Notes: a model not told the origin generated them from the sequence alone. 64,000 nt of DNA from Naumovozyma dairenensis CBS 421 (GCF_000227115.2 NC_016485.2:720025-784024); one strand, 5' to 3'; numbered from the stretch's first letter, positions 1 to 11,083 are shown. Numbers and translations: made by a program.

Positions 1-158
1 ACCCAGCATACATATTTGGATTATCCCATACTCTTTTTACACAAGAGTTTTCTGCAACAAAACACAAATACTATAGTATTCCCTGAAGTTTAAGGTGTCG
101 TAATAAGTGGGGTCAGCAAAATTAACACACTGAACAACCTACTTCCCATATAATAATT
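1..158 (+). promoter_or_regulatory. MIL1 upstream region
   Basis: This is the AT-rich leader and proximal promoter in front of MIL1, truncated by the window start. I see no ORF or RNA gene in it. The MIL1 start codon follows the leader directly. Confidence 0.4.
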
Positions 159-3100
159 ATGTCTGATTCAGAGGAAGATTTGGGTATAGAGTTAAAAGGA
201 CTCAAGATATCCAAATATTTAAAGAAAGATACAGAAACAAATCGATCACAACAATCAAATGAAGAAAAACACAATGATGAAGGTCTTGGCTCTACTCCCT
301 TGCAAGAAACGTTAATTGAGGAACATAGTGATACAAATGAAGCAGAAGATCATAGTAATTCTGAATCCTCATCTCTAAGTGATAACAATGGAAATCTGAC
401 AATAGATTCGTTACCAATGTCATATAGGAATATGAACTTAGAGGAGGGCCAAAAAGACGTAATAGAAAACTCATCATTAAACCAATCTTTATCACCATCT
501 TTTCAACCTATACGATCGAGTGAAACCCCTTCGATATCATCAAGGAACGAACCACATCAGCAAAAACAAGAACAAGACATATCTCCAAACGATGCTATAC
601 CGAAAGCCAAAAATGATCATGAAGATACACATTCTCTCTCCTCGGATGATACTGATGATGATAGTGAGTGGCAAACAATGCCAGCAGTAGCATCATATAA
701 CGTATACAACAAGAACGGTGAACTAGAATTGAAACCTTACGATAGTAATGAAGAAACATTTGACATTGAACAAATCCAGAAAACTGGTAAATATAATAAT
801 AAAAATAAACAAACATTCGATTATACCAAAGTTGCAGAAGAGACTCAAGCACAAAGATCATATTTATCTAATAAAAAGACTGATTTCCTATTCGAACATA
901 AAAAGTTGAAAAAAGCTTTACAATCGAAAAATAAATCCACAGAATCACAATTGACTAATTATTCATCTTCAAATTCAAAGCTCAACTCTGAAATAACTCT
1001 TAACAACCCTGAAGAAATAGAAGAAGAAGAAGAAGAAGATAGCGAGTTTGATGAGTTTGAAGATGACGTGGAGGCACAAGATGATTTGAATCCCACTTCA
1101 CAACTAAGCGTCACCAAGGATTTATTATCAGATATGGAAAAATTCGCTTACTTAGGTGCAGTCAACGTACTTGTCAATCAAATGTGTACTGATCTTGCAA
1201 CAGTTTGTCTTTGTGTGGATATCAAATCTCATAAGAAATTGGCAAGTAGATTACATTTTACTCAAAAGGATATGGCCGCATGGAAAACTGTCATATTATC
1301 AAGATTATATGAACATTTAGCTGTATCTCAAAAGGAAATTGAGATGATTGAAAAGTTATCATTGCATAAGATTCAATTAGAAGATCTTTGTAAGTGTTTG
1401 AAGACTACTCAAAATGTGGAAAATCCCTGGGAGAAGGACAACAAGAAAAAATCATCCCTCGATAACTCACAAGAAAAAGGCGAAAAGAATAAATCATCCC
1501 TCGATAATTCACAAGAAACAGATGCCAATTCTGAAAAGATGCGACATTCTAACGAAGAGGAAGGCACGATAGAAACGAAAACCGAAACGAAGGAATCAAC
1601 CTCTATGGTCCCACAGAAAGTAATAAAACCAGAAAATATTAATGATCAAAATCGACTGAATATAGACATAGCATGGACAATCATTTGTGATTTATTCTTA
1701 GTATTTTTACAAAATTATACATATGATGCTCGTTCTCGTACTTTATTAATAAAATTCGCTAAAGCGCTAAATATTACTAAATTGGAAATTTGTGAATTTG
1801 AAAAACGTATCACTGATTCCTTAGATATGGAGCAATCCACTGAAGATCAAGAATGGAATGAAACTGATCATATGAAAAGTAGACGTAAGAGGAAAAGGCG
1901 GAAGAAAATGGCATATGTTGGGTTAGCTATGGTAGGTGGCTCTTTGGTATTAGGATTAAGTGGTGGTCTTTTGGCTCCTGTCATTGGTGCAGGTATTGCT
2001 GCTGGGTTATCTACCATTGGTATAGGTGGTGCCACGGGGTTCCTTACGGGAGTAGGTGGTACCACCGTAGTAGCATTATCAAGCACAGCTATCGGTGCTA
2101 ATATTGGTGCAAGAGGTATGTCAAAGAGAATGGGGAGTGTCAGAACATTTGAATTTAGACCTCTTCATAATAATCGTAGAGTTAATTTGATTTTAAGTGT
2201 TTCTGGTTGGATTATAGGTAATGAGGATGATGTCAGATTACCATTCTCAACTGTTGATCCTCTTGAAGGTGATTTATATTCTTTATATTGGGAACCTGAA
2301 ATGTTAAAATCCACAGGTCAAACGATCAATATTGTCGCAAGTGAAGTATTTACTCAAACCATTCAACAAGTCCTGGGAGCTACTATCTTAACAGGTCTTA
2401 TGTCTGCTATTCAATGGCCGATGGCTCTTTCTAAATTAGGTTATATATTGGATAATCCATGGAATGTATCATTAGATAGAGCATGGGCTGCAGGGCTTAT
2501 CCTAGCAGATACTTTGATGTCAAGGAATTTAGGTGAACGTCCCATTACGTTAGTAGGGTTTTCCCTGGGGGCAAGAGTCATCTTTTCATGTTTAATTGAA
2601 CTTTCTAAAAGAAAGGCATCTGGATTGGTTGAGAATGTTTTCATATTTGGTACTCCTATTGTTAGGAAAAGAGAACATTTAGTTATGGCCCGTTCCATCG
2701 TCAGTGGAAGATTCGTTAATGGTTACTCAGACAAAGATTGGGTCCTCGCTTATTTATTCCGTGCAACTGGAGGTGGATTCAAAGCAGTCATGGGTATTTC
2801 TCCCATTGAAGATATTAACGAAATTGAAAACTTCAATTGTACAGAATTTGTAGATGGTCATATGGCATACCGTAAAAATATGCCAAAACTATTAAGAGAA
2901 ATGGGTATTGCTGTTCTTGATGATACTTTTGTGGAAATTGAAGAAATTATGGATCCCAATGAATATAAAAGGAAAAGGAAATTAGTGCACGATGTTGATG
3001 CAGCCCAGAAAAAATTATCTGAAAGGAAAAAGCACAACAGTTGGATGCCCAAATGGCTGAAACCGAAAAAATCCAAATGGCAAGTAATGGTGGAAGAAGC

Positions 3101-3188
3101 TGTTGAAGAAGGTAGAGAAGGAGCTCTTGAAGGAGAAGACGATGGTTCATCTACTGACGAAAAAAATCAAAACAAAGAGGAAGGATAA
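159..3188 (+). CDS. MIL1: MIL1 (YFL034W-like), DUF726 alpha/beta-hydrolase membrane protein
   Basis: The encoded 1009-residue protein has a long acidic, Ser/Glu/Asp-rich N-terminal half of about 330 residues. A glycine-rich hydrophobic segment follows near residues 585-650 and probably associates with membrane. The C-terminal DUF726 hydrolase domain carries a GFSLGA nucleophile-elbow motif near residue 799 (catalytic Ser expected). This layout and the closing KWLKPKKSKWQVMVEEA block match yeast YFL034W/Mil1, a protein linked to clathrin adaptors and lipid hydrolysis. Residues near 430-453 contain a tandem KSSLDNSQE repeat. The stop at 3186-3188 is probably artificial: the homologous C-terminus continues in other frames to 3507 (see next entry). 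Orthology also rests on position beside RIM15. The lipase activity is inferred from the motif. Confidence 0.88.
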   Translation: MSDSEEDLGIELKGLKISKYLKKDTETNRSQQSNEEKHNDEGLGSTPLQETLIEEHSDTNEAEDHSNSESSSLSDNNGNLTIDSLPMSYRNMNLEEGQKDVIENSSLNQSLSPSFQPIRSSETPSISSRNEPHQQKQEQDISPNDAIPKAKNDHEDTHSLSSDDTDDDSEWQTMPAVASYNVYNKNGELELKPYDSNEETFDIEQIQKTGKYNNKNKQTFDYTKVAEETQAQRSYLSNKKTDFLFEHKKLKKALQSKNKSTESQLTNYSSSNSKLNSEITLNNPEEIEEEEEEDSEFDEFEDDVEAQDDLNPTSQLSVTKDLLSDMEKFAYLGAVNVLVNQMCTDLATVCLCVDIKSHKKLASRLHFTQKDMAAWKTVILSRLYEHLAVSQKEIEMIEKLSLHKIQLEDLCKCLKTTQNVENPWEKDNKKKSSLDNSQEKGEKNKSSLDNSQETDANSEKMRHSNEEEGTIETKTETKESTSMVPQKVIKPENINDQNRLNIDIAWTIICDLFLVFLQNYTYDARSRTLLIKFAKALNITKLEICEFEKRITDSLDMEQSTEDQEWNETDHMKSRRKRKRRKKMAYVGLAMVGGSLVLGLSGGLLAPVIGAGIAAGLSTIGIGGATGFLTGVGGTTVVALSSTAIGANIGARGMSKRMGSVRTFEFRPLHNNRRVNLILSVSGWIIGNEDDVRLPFSTVDPLEGDLYSLYWEPEMLKSTGQTINIVASEVFTQTIQQVLGATILTGLMSAIQWPMALSKLGYILDNPWNVSLDRAWAAGLILADTLMSRNLGERPITLVGFSLGARVIFSCLIELSKRKASGLVENVFIFGTPIVRKREHLVMARSIVSGRFVNGYSDKDWVLAYLFRATGGGFKAVMGISPIEDINEIENFNCTEFVDGHMAYRKNMPKLLREMGIAVLDDTFVEIEEIMDPNEYKRKRKLVHDVDAAQKKLSERKKHNSWMPKWLKPKKSKWQVMVEEAVEEGREGALEGEDDGSSTDEKNQNKEEG
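1449..1518 (+). repeat. 42-bp-period tandem duplication inside MIL1
   Basis: Positions 1449-1476 and 1491-1518 are 28-base copies differing at one visible position, offset by 42 bases. They encode the repeated KSSLDNSQE peptide in the acidic linker. The 42-base (14-codon) period keeps the frame. It looks like a recent expansion in a disordered region. Confidence 0.85.
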
Positions 3189-3507
3189 TGCTATTGTTGA
3201 TCATGGAGCATTGATGCATGAATTGGAATTACTGAAAGCAGCAATGACACGAAGAACCAAAAGAAAGTGAAGCAGCAGCTGCTGCTGCTGCTGCTGACCA
3301 NACAATGAAGAACAAGAACATAACAGTTCGACTTCAACTTCAGCCTCAGTCTTAACTTCAAAACCTCATCCGACACCATCAACGCCAAAAACTCAGCAAG
3401 ATAATTTCCAATTACTTAGTGCAGGGAGAACTATACTTCCTGAAGACGAAGATATGCACTCGAGATCGAAGAAAATTGAGTTTTCCTTTCCTGATGATAT
3501 TAAATAG
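3160..3507 (+). pseudogene. MIL1: Frame-displaced 3' end of MIL1 (probable sequence errors)
   Basis: From an A7 run at 3160-3166 the +1 frame relative to MIL1 reads basic residues and then DNAIVDHGALMHELELLK. That looks like the continuation of the Mil1 C-terminus. This frame hits TGA at 3268 and 3295 around a (GCT)n stretch, beside an undetermined base at 3301. After the N it is open again, with Ser/Thr/Pro-rich sequence followed by FQLLSAGRTILPEDEDM and SFPDDIK, and stops at 3505-3507. The shifts sit at a homopolymer, a trinucleotide repeat and an N, which favours assembly or base-calling error over true decay. I have not reconstructed a joined protein. Confidence 0.75.
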
Positions 3508-3735
3508 TAGAGGATTCACTTCAGCCATCAAGTATTTTGATTCATTTTTTATTTCATTTTATACAACAAATTTTAGATAGATTCTATTGCATTCATATTC
3601 ACAAAAAACTCATAATTATAAAACTGACGAATTTAAAAGTCATATTAAGTCGTAACATACGTTACATTTTACATTACATAAATCTCTATAGTTGTATATC
3701 TATATATTCTTGTTTTATTTTTCATATCATACAAT

Positions 3736-5523
3736 TTACAAGAAGACTTCGGCGTTTAATTCAACAAATGATGCAGCAAATGGAACATCAAAGTTATTCA
3801 TTACCTCAGGATGTAAGACACCCAAGTTACCAACTACTTTCGCATTTTCACCTTCTTTACTTCTAAACATAACTCTAGCACCTCTGCCTGGGAAGTATGT
3901 AGATAAAGAATCATCTTGTTCTATCCAATAGCCTCTACCAGTAGAGCCGGCACCGTAATCAGCAATCCATTCAGTTCTGAAAGTTTGCATAATTTTACCT
4001 AATAAACCTTGAATAATTTCGAAACCTGAGTTCTTACCAACATAAATAGCACCCCAATGACGTTCATTATAAGCTTTTCTTTCTAAAGAGTTATTCTTGA
4101 AAACAACATCACCTGTTTCAAACACTTTGATTGGTAATGAATGTTTTCTATTTTCTTTAACAGTCTTCAAGATACCAGGCAACAAAGTAGTCCTGACAAC
4201 TTGATATTCTAAAGTCTTTGGATTTGCTAGCTTAACCACCTTGGTGTTATCATCTTTCATTCTTAAGAACTTGAAATTTTCATCATGAGAACATAAAGTC
4301 AATGGTAGCACTTCCACCCATGATGCTTGGGATGAAGCAACTCTGAAAATATCAGAGATCTTATTGATTGGCAATGCAGATGCGATAAAGTTGGCATTCG
4401 ATAATTTTTCACCCTTTGGCAGGTTATTGAAACCGTAACCGACAGCAGCATCTTCCATTATATCACATGGATGTAAAACATCTGTTCTTGTGATTGGAAT
4501 AGTGACCTCAAGGATATCATCACTTTTATTAGACTTAACAGCATCTAGAGACATTCTTTTTAGACATGCTACAATTTGTTCGGGAGTTTGTTCTAAACCT
4601 AAGGCAGAATTGATATAAGTAACGGAGGTTTCCATTTTCCTTTCAGTAAAATCTGGAACGATACGGGATTGGTTATTATGTTCAGAAACCACTTCAACAG
4701 CTTCCACTGTGAATGGTTCATCACAGTAACGTGAGAACATGGCGACTAATTGATTCAACACGATATCAGCTTTAGTCTTGTCAATAGCAGTAATATCAAT
4801 AAAGACATTACGGGTATCAAGAGTGATCTTAGTATGTTCTGAATTAATTAAAGGTGGTAAAGAACACACAACATCATTTTTATCCATCATTATTGGGAAT
4901 ACTGGAGAATTTTCAATCAATGGGACGAAACGACCTAAGTTATTCTTTTGTTCTGGTTGTTTATAAAATTCTATTAATTCAGCACCATTGAATTCCTTAG
5001 TTTGGTTCAATGGAATGAAATGAATGTCCTTTGGCGGCAAAGCACGGTAGTAAACTGGTCCTTCCATAGTATCGTAGTCATGTGTACCGATGGCAACCAG
5101 AGATCTATTTCTACATAAATTGGAATGTAATTTATCTTGCAAGGCAATGAACGATGCGTAAGACTTTTCGGTGAAAGTAATGTTTCTTAAGATTGCAGCT
5201 GCAGCATATGGTCTAATTTGTTCACTAGATTGTTCAATGTATAATTTTGTAGTTGGTTTGGTCAACTTATATTTTGGTGTTTCAGCTCTACCTAAATATT
5301 CATTCAAAGATTGGGCAATACCTTCGATACATAATAGATCGTAACGATTAGCACCAATTTCAATCTTCAATTCTGGTTCTTCGTTGTTCTTTAAGGCTTC
5401 TTCAGTGGTGTCTTCATCTAATTCAATACCGAATTCGAAACATAGTTCATCGAATTCTTCGTTGCCATATTGTTTGCCCAATAAGTCAAACAATTGTTTT
5501 TTATTAACAGAAACGGTAGGCAT
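3736..5523 (-). CDS. FRS1: FRS1, phenylalanyl-tRNA synthetase beta subunit (cytosolic)
   Basis: The 595-residue protein equals the usual length of the yeast PheRS beta subunit. It starts with [17 protein letters not shown], as expected for the eukaryotic beta chain. Residues about 110-190 form the B3/B4 editing-type domain ([34 protein letters not shown]). Residues about 340-370 contain the B5 block ending in [10 protein letters not shown], and the C-terminal class II-like core ends in [10 protein letters not shown]. It pairs with the alpha subunit (FRS2, 40871-42370 here) to form the alpha2-beta2 enzyme that charges tRNA-Phe. In S. cerevisiae the orthologue YLR060W is on a different chromosome from its MIL1 and RIM15 neighbours here. 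It converges on MIL1. Confidence 0.97.
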   Translation of the reverse strand: MPTVSVNKKQLFDLLGKQYGNEEFDELCFEFGIELDEDTTEEALKNNEEPELKIEIGANRYDLLCIEGIAQSLNEYLGRAETPKYKLTKPTTKLYIEQSSEQIRPYAAAAILRNITFTEKSYASFIALQDKLHSNLCRNRSLVAIGTHDYDTMEGPVYYRALPPKDIHFIPLNQTKEFNGAELIEFYKQPEQKNNLGRFVPLIENSPVFPIMMDKNDVVCSLPPLINSEHTKITLDTRNVFIDITAIDKTKADIVLNQLVAMFSRYCDEPFTVEAVEVVSEHNNQSRIVPDFTERKMETSVTYINSALGLEQTPEQIVACLKRMSLDAVKSNKSDDILEVTIPITRTDVLHPCDIMEDAAVGYGFNNLPKGEKLSNANFIASALPINKISDIFRVASSQASWVEVLPLTLCSHDENFKFLRMKDDNTKVVKLANPKTLEYQVVRTTLLPGILKTVKENRKHSLPIKVFETGDVVFKNNSLERKAYNERHWGAIYVGKNSGFEIIQGLLGKIMQTFRTEWIADYGAGSTGRGYWIEQDDSLSTYFPGRGARVMFRSKEGENAKVVGNLGVLHPEVMNNFDVPFAASFVELNAEVFL

Positions 5524-5959
5524 CTTTTAGTTATCTATGATATAATGTGATATATATGTCGGTTAATCTGGAATATGCCTCGAATCACACAATAAGGGTT
5601 TCACCTCCCGCTTTTACCTAGAATTTGCAGATAATATCTGTGAAGATCAACTAATATTGACATTTTTTGGTATTATCGTTTTATTTGAAAAAAAAATTTT
5701 ACAAAATTGACAATTTTACTCATACAGCATCTTACCCGCCTGGAATTTTTGTATGTGGTGTAAAGATGGTATGTCAGATAATAATGACACACACCCACAG
5801 AGAACAAGAGGAAGATGACAGACAACAATTATGATGATAAATAAAAGGTAAAAGGTGTGCGTGCTATTTATTTCTTTTCTATGCAGTAATATCTTATATA
5901 TATGGGAGATGCATTGTTTTTTATAATATAGTTACAGTTCGTTGTTTCCCGTTTGCCTT
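5524..5959 (-). promoter_or_regulatory. FRS1 upstream region with a Reb1-type site
   Basis: This gap lies between the FRS1 start and the RIM15 stop. It contains TTACCCG at 5742-5748, about 220 bp upstream of FRS1 and matching the Reb1 general-regulatory-factor core, beside a poly(A)/poly(T) tract near 5680-5700. That combination is typical of nucleosome-depleted housekeeping promoters. No additional ORF is supported. Confidence 0.5.
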
Positions 5960-8900
5960 CTATCTACTTAGCCTTATATCTTCATTATCACTCAGCAAAG
6001 AGAACTCATCTCGTTGGCTCTTCCTTAATGCGTATTTGGAAATTAAGTTCCGGATATCTTTCATTTGCAAAGGTTTCTCTAAGACATAATCAAAAACGTT
6101 AGAGTTCATAGCTTCCTCATAATAACTTGTTAGAGCAACTATCGGTGTAGCAGAGTTGGTTCCATTTGTGAATTTTAATAGACGAATAAGTTCAGTGGAA
6201 CTGACGTTAGGTAATTTTAAAGTTGTTATAATCAAATCAAATGTAATTTCTGCATCTGCTCTACTTACAAGTTCATCTGCACCAGAAGCAGCAATGACTG
6301 TACAACCAAGGCTTTCTAAATCTTTGATTATACGATACCTATGGATTGGAATTGGTTCACACAATAAAATATCCATGTTACATCCGATCTTTTCAGTTCC
6401 TGTCCCAGAACTTTGTCGTCCACTTCTCCTTCTATAACGTACGGAATTCACTCTTGAAACCGCTTGTAATCGATCTGTTTCTCCAACTGAGACTTCACTG
6501 GAATTGGTCCTTTGGAAAATCACCCTATTAGGCATGATTCTTTGATGAGACACTAACGATGGAGTTGTCGCTGTCGTTGTGGTTGTAGTTGTGGTGGGAG
6601 TTAGTGTAGAACAAGCAGCAGTAGGAGCTCCAGGGGTGCTAGGTGATAATAATGATTTGAATCTAGGTTGGTTCAGTTGTTCGCTATCATTGAACGATAA
6701 AATATTACTTGAATCACTAGGCTTAACATCTTTTCTTATCCGAGACATACCACTTTCATCAATACTAAACCCACGCTCAGGAGAAAATGATCTTATAGAT
6801 GATGAGTCTGACCTACCAATCGGCCTCGAAGATAATCCAATACCAATGGCTGGAGAACCTGTAGTTGAATGTTTACTAGTATTACCCCGTAACTTTCCTC
6901 CTGGCAGTTCAGAAGGCGAGTTTAATATAGACGTTGAAGAGGTTCTACGATGACCATTCGGAAATTCCGCAATATGTTCACTTTTTAATCTATTGATAGC
7001 ATCTTTATTGGCTTTATCTAAAGCTGACAAATTCCTAAAATAAAAGGAACCAAATTCAGTTTGCGGATCATTTAATTTACTAGTTCTACGATCTCTCATA
7101 TGGGGTGGTATTGCCATTGGAACTGATTTCATAGTTGGAGAATTCTTAAGAGCCTCTTCTTGTAAAGTAGTCCCCAATAGAGAGGACACACTCATCTTAC
7201 CCACTGGAGTTTGTATTCTATTATTATCATTTATTGTATTGTTCGGGAGACTAGCCCATCTCTTTGTGTTTACATGTACCGGCTCAATGTTTGGAGTACT
7301 TGATATATCGGGAACATCTTGATTAGCATAGTGAAAGTAGTTTGAGGGCTGTAGTTTGGATATATCTTCGTCGTGATCATCTCCAAAGTTCTCCAAAACA
7401 GCGCCCCTAGTATCAAAATAATCTGTATCTTCTGGGTCTTCTACACTGGGAACAAAAGAAGCATCTTCATCATATACATGTTCCCAGTCTACTCCTTTAA
7501 AATAAGGATGAGCTTTAATTTCTTCAGCCCCATTGGTACCTAATCGTTTTGATACATCTACAGTTAATAATTTTAGTATTAAATCTTTAGCTTCAGGCGA
7601 AATAAAATCCCTTTCTTCTTCTGGACTTTTAAACTTTGGCCATTCAATTTTCCCTGCAAGTATTTTCTTAAATACACCTTCTGGTGTGCTGGTATGAAAT
7701 GGAGGATAACCAAAGATCAATTCGAATAAGATACAACCTACTGACCACCAATCACAATGGTCACCTTCACCACTTCCTTCAATGGTTTCTGGAGCCAAAT
7801 AATCTGGAGTACCAAAAAATTTCTTATCTTGTTTGGAATCATCTGGATGGAATAGAGCTAAATCTGATGCGGGGGAACTAGTACCAGTACTGTCGAGTGT
7901 AACGAAAGAATTTGTTCTTAAGTGCATTGGAGTGGAATTTTGTCCCTGATTCGTCAGTGGTGTACCAGTTTGTGAGAGTTCTAACACTGATAACGATGAT
8001 CTAGATTCACTCCTTTTCATAGTATTCGGATCCGGACTTGATGTAGCAACTTCATCTTGACCAAATTTACGTGAACTTCTAGGTGTCGGTGTATTTGTAT
8101 GTAAATGAATATCCTGATCAGTATTTTTGATAGTAGACTTTTTTAATAGCTTAGATGTACTATTTCGCTTATGTGCTATTGTATTACTATCTGGTGTAGA
8201 TATTTGACTATTATTGTTATTATTATTGTCATTATCATTATCGTTATTATTGGTAATACTATTATGACTATTAAAAGTATCGGTGGATATGCTAGAATGT
8301 TTTCTTTTAAAGTCAAATTTATGACGACGAATTAAACCTGCTCTTGATAATCCGAAATCAGTAAGTTTAATATGCCCTTTACTGTCGATTAATAAATTAT
8401 CAGGTTTTAAATCATGATGAATAATCCCATTTTGATGCATGTCGTCTACACCGCTTATAATTTCCGTTGAGTATTGTTTGACCCATTCGTCTGGTAGAGA
8501 TCCCATCATCTTAATCAATGCAGCTAAATCACCACCGGGTAAATATTCCATAACTAAGAAAAGATTTTCTTTATTTTGAAACGTAGCAAACAATCTAGCA
8601 ACATACGGTTTATCACTTTGAACCATCATAATTGCACGTTCTGATTTAACATTAGTAACTTGATTCTTGGTAACCATATCAGATTTTTTTAATACTTTTA
8701 TTGCAAAATATTCACCTGTTATTTTCTTACGTGCTAAATAGACACTACCGTAAGCTCCTTTACTTATTGGCTTTAAGATATCATAATCTTTTATGCTTGG
8801 AGGTACACGTCGCGTTTGATTTGTTGCTAGCAATAGTGGTGATAAAGGTTGTGTTTGGAAAGTTGAATTATTGTTTGAATGTTGTTCCGGAGTGAGAAAC

Positions 8901-11083
8901 TCTTTATTTGATATCATTGGGGAATTGACGGGGGATTTAATATTATTTAATTTTGAATTACTAGCTCTTTGTATTGGATATGTACTATTCATTGTTTCTG
9001 GTAGAGGGGATCCCCTCCTTGGTGTCAGAGATATACTTGTTAATAATCTTGGTAATCCAGAGTTATTAGAACTTGAGGTAAATTTGGAACTTGACAATAA
9101 TCCAGGGGTAGAGTAGAAGCTTGGTTCCGTTGATAAATGCTCAGTTACTGAAGAATCAACATCAACAGGGTTGCTTAAAGTATGTATCTGTTGATTATTA
9201 TCATTTGTATTATTACTATTATTATTATTATCTGTCCTTGGAAAATGCAGCTGTTGTCTAGGTGTAACTGACCTTGATCGTGATCTAGAAGATCCATCAC
9301 CTAAAGTATCCATATCTTCATTGCTATCATTTTGTATATTGTCATTCTGGTTATTCAACATAGAATTATTTTCTCTTTTTGATTTTATATTTCTCGGTTC
9401 AGGCATTCCTTCTGCATTTAAATAGGCATCTGAAAATAAACTACTTTGTTGTAGGTGTGATCTTGCTAATCTTGGTGTTGGATCTTTGATGGAAATACTC
9501 GATTCTGATCCAAGATTGGAATGAAGTAGTACATTTGTACTTGGTCGTTTTAAATTCTGACTGACTGGTACTACTGTATCTAAACGTTCAGATGCTGTTG
9601 AAAAGGCAGAATTTGATATTGATGGAATGGGAGATGCAGTATAAGGATAGTTCATTGATTGTGGGAGATGTATTCTATTATTTTCTATTTGTTCGCGAAT
9701 TAGTTGGATGACATATGTGTTAACTTCATTTTTAATTTTCGATGAATATGTCATGGCGTTATCTAATCGTAAAACGGCATCCACTTTACGTCTTGCCAAA
9801 TCGATCGTATCATGGACTAATAATGATAACCCTGGATCTTCATCATCTTTTGGAAATTTCAAATGCCATTCTTGAATATTTTGAATATTTGATTTAGTTC
9901 TTGGTGAAAACTGGAAAAAATTATCAGAACCATTTTCAGACTGTAAAGGAATGTTTTCTTCTGTTGTATCATTTCTATTTTGTCTCAATATTTCAAAATT
10001 TGCATTTTCAACATCAAAACTCGATATCATTTCACTGGTATTAATATTTATTGCTATTGTACTTAATTCTCTTAATGATTCCAATGATAATTCCAAAAAC
10101 GTTTTAGATTTGACCAATATGGGGACATCTTTGTATTCCGTTATATTATCATTATTAAGTAAACGTAATTGTTCCACCAAGTTATCATGTAGCAACTGTA
10201 TTAAGGATTGAATTCTATGTTCACAGACACAACTTTGTGAATGAGTTTCTAACCACCAAGCTGGTACATTTGTTTCACAAACACGACATAATTCCATTTT
10301 AGGAACAGGAACGTCTGCTTCATCTATAATCATCTCGTTTTCAATATCTTTCAAATAGTCAGAGAATAAAGTGGCTCCAAATCCTAACCTATCAATCAAT
10401 GCAGCTGGTAGTATATGTTCCAAATTGTTATCGTTACGCCATGCCGCATTATAAGGTTTCAAAATCCACATTGAATACGTTGGTTGATTTGTAGTACTAT
10501 CTCGAATAAGGATACCACATGCTTCAAAGGCGATAATATCATGTAAGTAAGGATTAAATTCACTTTGTATACTGTCCTCATTATCGTTAGGTTTTTCATT
10601 CTCGGGTCTCGTTTGAGTTGACACATTAAATGTCACTGTATAGCTAACGTTGTCATTAGCTAACATCATATCCATCACTTTATTAAAGACTAATTTATCT
10701 TGTTCGCTACCTAATATTAGATCCGAAATATATTCGGGACAAGGTATTCTCGTTAAAGTTTCCCAACGTGGTGAGATGTACCTTATTTTCCCATCCAAAT
10801 CCACTTCTAGGATCATGCTTGGATTTTTATCGGTTGCTAGTTCTAAATATTCATCATATTTTGCCGAGTTTGGAGAATCTCTGTCTTGTTGATCCATGGG
10901 TTCAGCATTGTCGTCTGTGTCCAATTCTTCTTCTTCATCGTCTGAAGTCGGTGGGAGGTGTTCTCGGAGTTTTGAGACGGATATATTATCATCTTCAGAT
11001 ATGTGTAGCTGGCCTAGTGAAGGTAGAGTAGAAAAATCATCTTTAGTGTTTGAGTTGTTTGAATATGGATTAAGATTTGACAT
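5960..11083 (-). CDS. RIM15: RIM15, PAS/response-regulator-like AGC-type protein kinase
   Basis: This 1707-residue protein is close to S. cerevisiae Rim15 in length and domain order. A PAS-like segment lies near residues 85-160 (MILEVDLDGKIRYISPRWE). A Cys/His cluster follows near 264-290 (CRVCE...HSQSC). The kinase domain begins near 765 with GAYGSVY and has the catalytic loop HHDLKPDN near 889. DFGLS (about 911) and GTPDYLAPE (about 1089) are split by an insert of roughly 170 residues rich in Asn and Ser. A receiver-like domain occupies about 1569-1690. Rim15 integrates TORC1, PKA and Pho80-Pho85 signals to drive quiescence through Igo1/2. The catalytic loop has His instead of the usual Arg before Asp. 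The receiver has Thr where the phosphoacceptor Asp is expected (IITTLKLP). Orthology is secure from domains and synteny. Confidence 0.97.
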   Translation of the reverse strand: MSNLNPYSNNSNTKDDFSTLPSLGQLHISEDDNISVSKLREHLPPTSDDEEEELDTDDNAEPMDQQDRDSPNSAKYDEYLELATDKNPSMILEVDLDGKIRYISPRWETLTRIPCPEYISDLILGSEQDKLVFNKVMDMMLANDNVSYTVTFNVSTQTRPENEKPNDNEDSIQSEFNPYLHDIIAFEACGILIRDSTTNQPTYSMWILKPYNAAWRNDNNLEHILPAALIDRLGFGATLFSDYLKDIENEMIIDEADVPVPKMELCRVCETNVPAWWLETHSQSCVCEHRIQSLIQLLHDNLVEQLRLLNNDNITEYKDVPILVKSKTFLELSLESLRELSTIAININTSEMISSFDVENANFEILRQNRNDTTEENIPLQSENGSDNFFQFSPRTKSNIQNIQEWHLKFPKDDEDPGLSLLVHDTIDLARRKVDAVLRLDNAMTYSSKIKNEVNTYVIQLIREQIENNRIHLPQSMNYPYTASPIPSISNSAFSTASERLDTVVPVSQNLKRPSTNVLLHSNLGSESSISIKDPTPRLARSHLQQSSLFSDAYLNAEGMPEPRNIKSKRENNSMLNNQNDNIQNDSNEDMDTLGDGSSRSRSRSVTPRQQLHFPRTDNNNNSNNTNDNNQQIHTLSNPVDVDSSVTEHLSTEPSFYSTPGLLSSSKFTSSSNNSGLPRLLTSISLTPRRGSPLPETMNSTYPIQRASNSKLNNIKSPVNSPMISNKEFLTPEQHSNNNSTFQTQPLSPLLLATNQTRRVPPSIKDYDILKPISKGAYGSVYLARKKITGEYFAIKVLKKSDMVTKNQVTNVKSERAIMMVQSDKPYVARLFATFQNKENLFLVMEYLPGGDLAALIKMMGSLPDEWVKQYSTEIISGVDDMHQNGIIHHDLKPDNLLIDSKGHIKLTDFGLSRAGLIRRHKFDFKRKHSSISTDTFNSHNSITNNNDNDNDNNNNNNSQISTPDSNTIAHKRNSTSKLLKKSTIKNTDQDIHLHTNTPTPRSSRKFGQDEVATSSPDPNTMKRSESRSSLSVLELSQTGTPLTNQGQNSTPMHLRTNSFVTLDSTGTSSPASDLALFHPDDSKQDKKFFGTPDYLAPETIEGSGEGDHCDWWSVGCILFELIFGYPPFHTSTPEGVFKKILAGKIEWPKFKSPEEERDFISPEAKDLILKLLTVDVSKRLGTNGAEEIKAHPYFKGVDWEHVYDEDASFVPSVEDPEDTDYFDTRGAVLENFGDDHDEDISKLQPSNYFHYANQDVPDISSTPNIEPVHVNTKRWASLPNNTINDNNRIQTPVGKMSVSSLLGTTLQEEALKNSPTMKSVPMAIPPHMRDRRTSKLNDPQTEFGSFYFRNLSALDKANKDAINRLKSEHIAEFPNGHRRTSSTSILNSPSELPGGKLRGNTSKHSTTGSPAIGIGLSSRPIGRSDSSSIRSFSPERGFSIDESGMSRIRKDVKPSDSSNILSFNDSEQLNQPRFKSLLSPSTPGAPTAACSTLTPTTTTTTTTATTPSLVSHQRIMPNRVIFQRTNSSEVSVGETDRLQAVSRVNSVRYRRRSGRQSSGTGTEKIGCNMDILLCEPIPIHRYRIIKDLESLGCTVIAASGADELVSRADAEITFDLIITTLKLPNVSSTELIRLLKFTNGTNSATPIVALTSYYEEAMNSNVFDYVLEKPLQMKDIRNLISKYALRKSQRDEFSLLSDNEDIRLSR

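Noticed and set aside
3537..3931. Two plus-strand ORFs overlapping the FRS1 3' end
   Set aside because: They run through 3'UTR sequence and antisense to FRS1 coding DNA, with no independent support.
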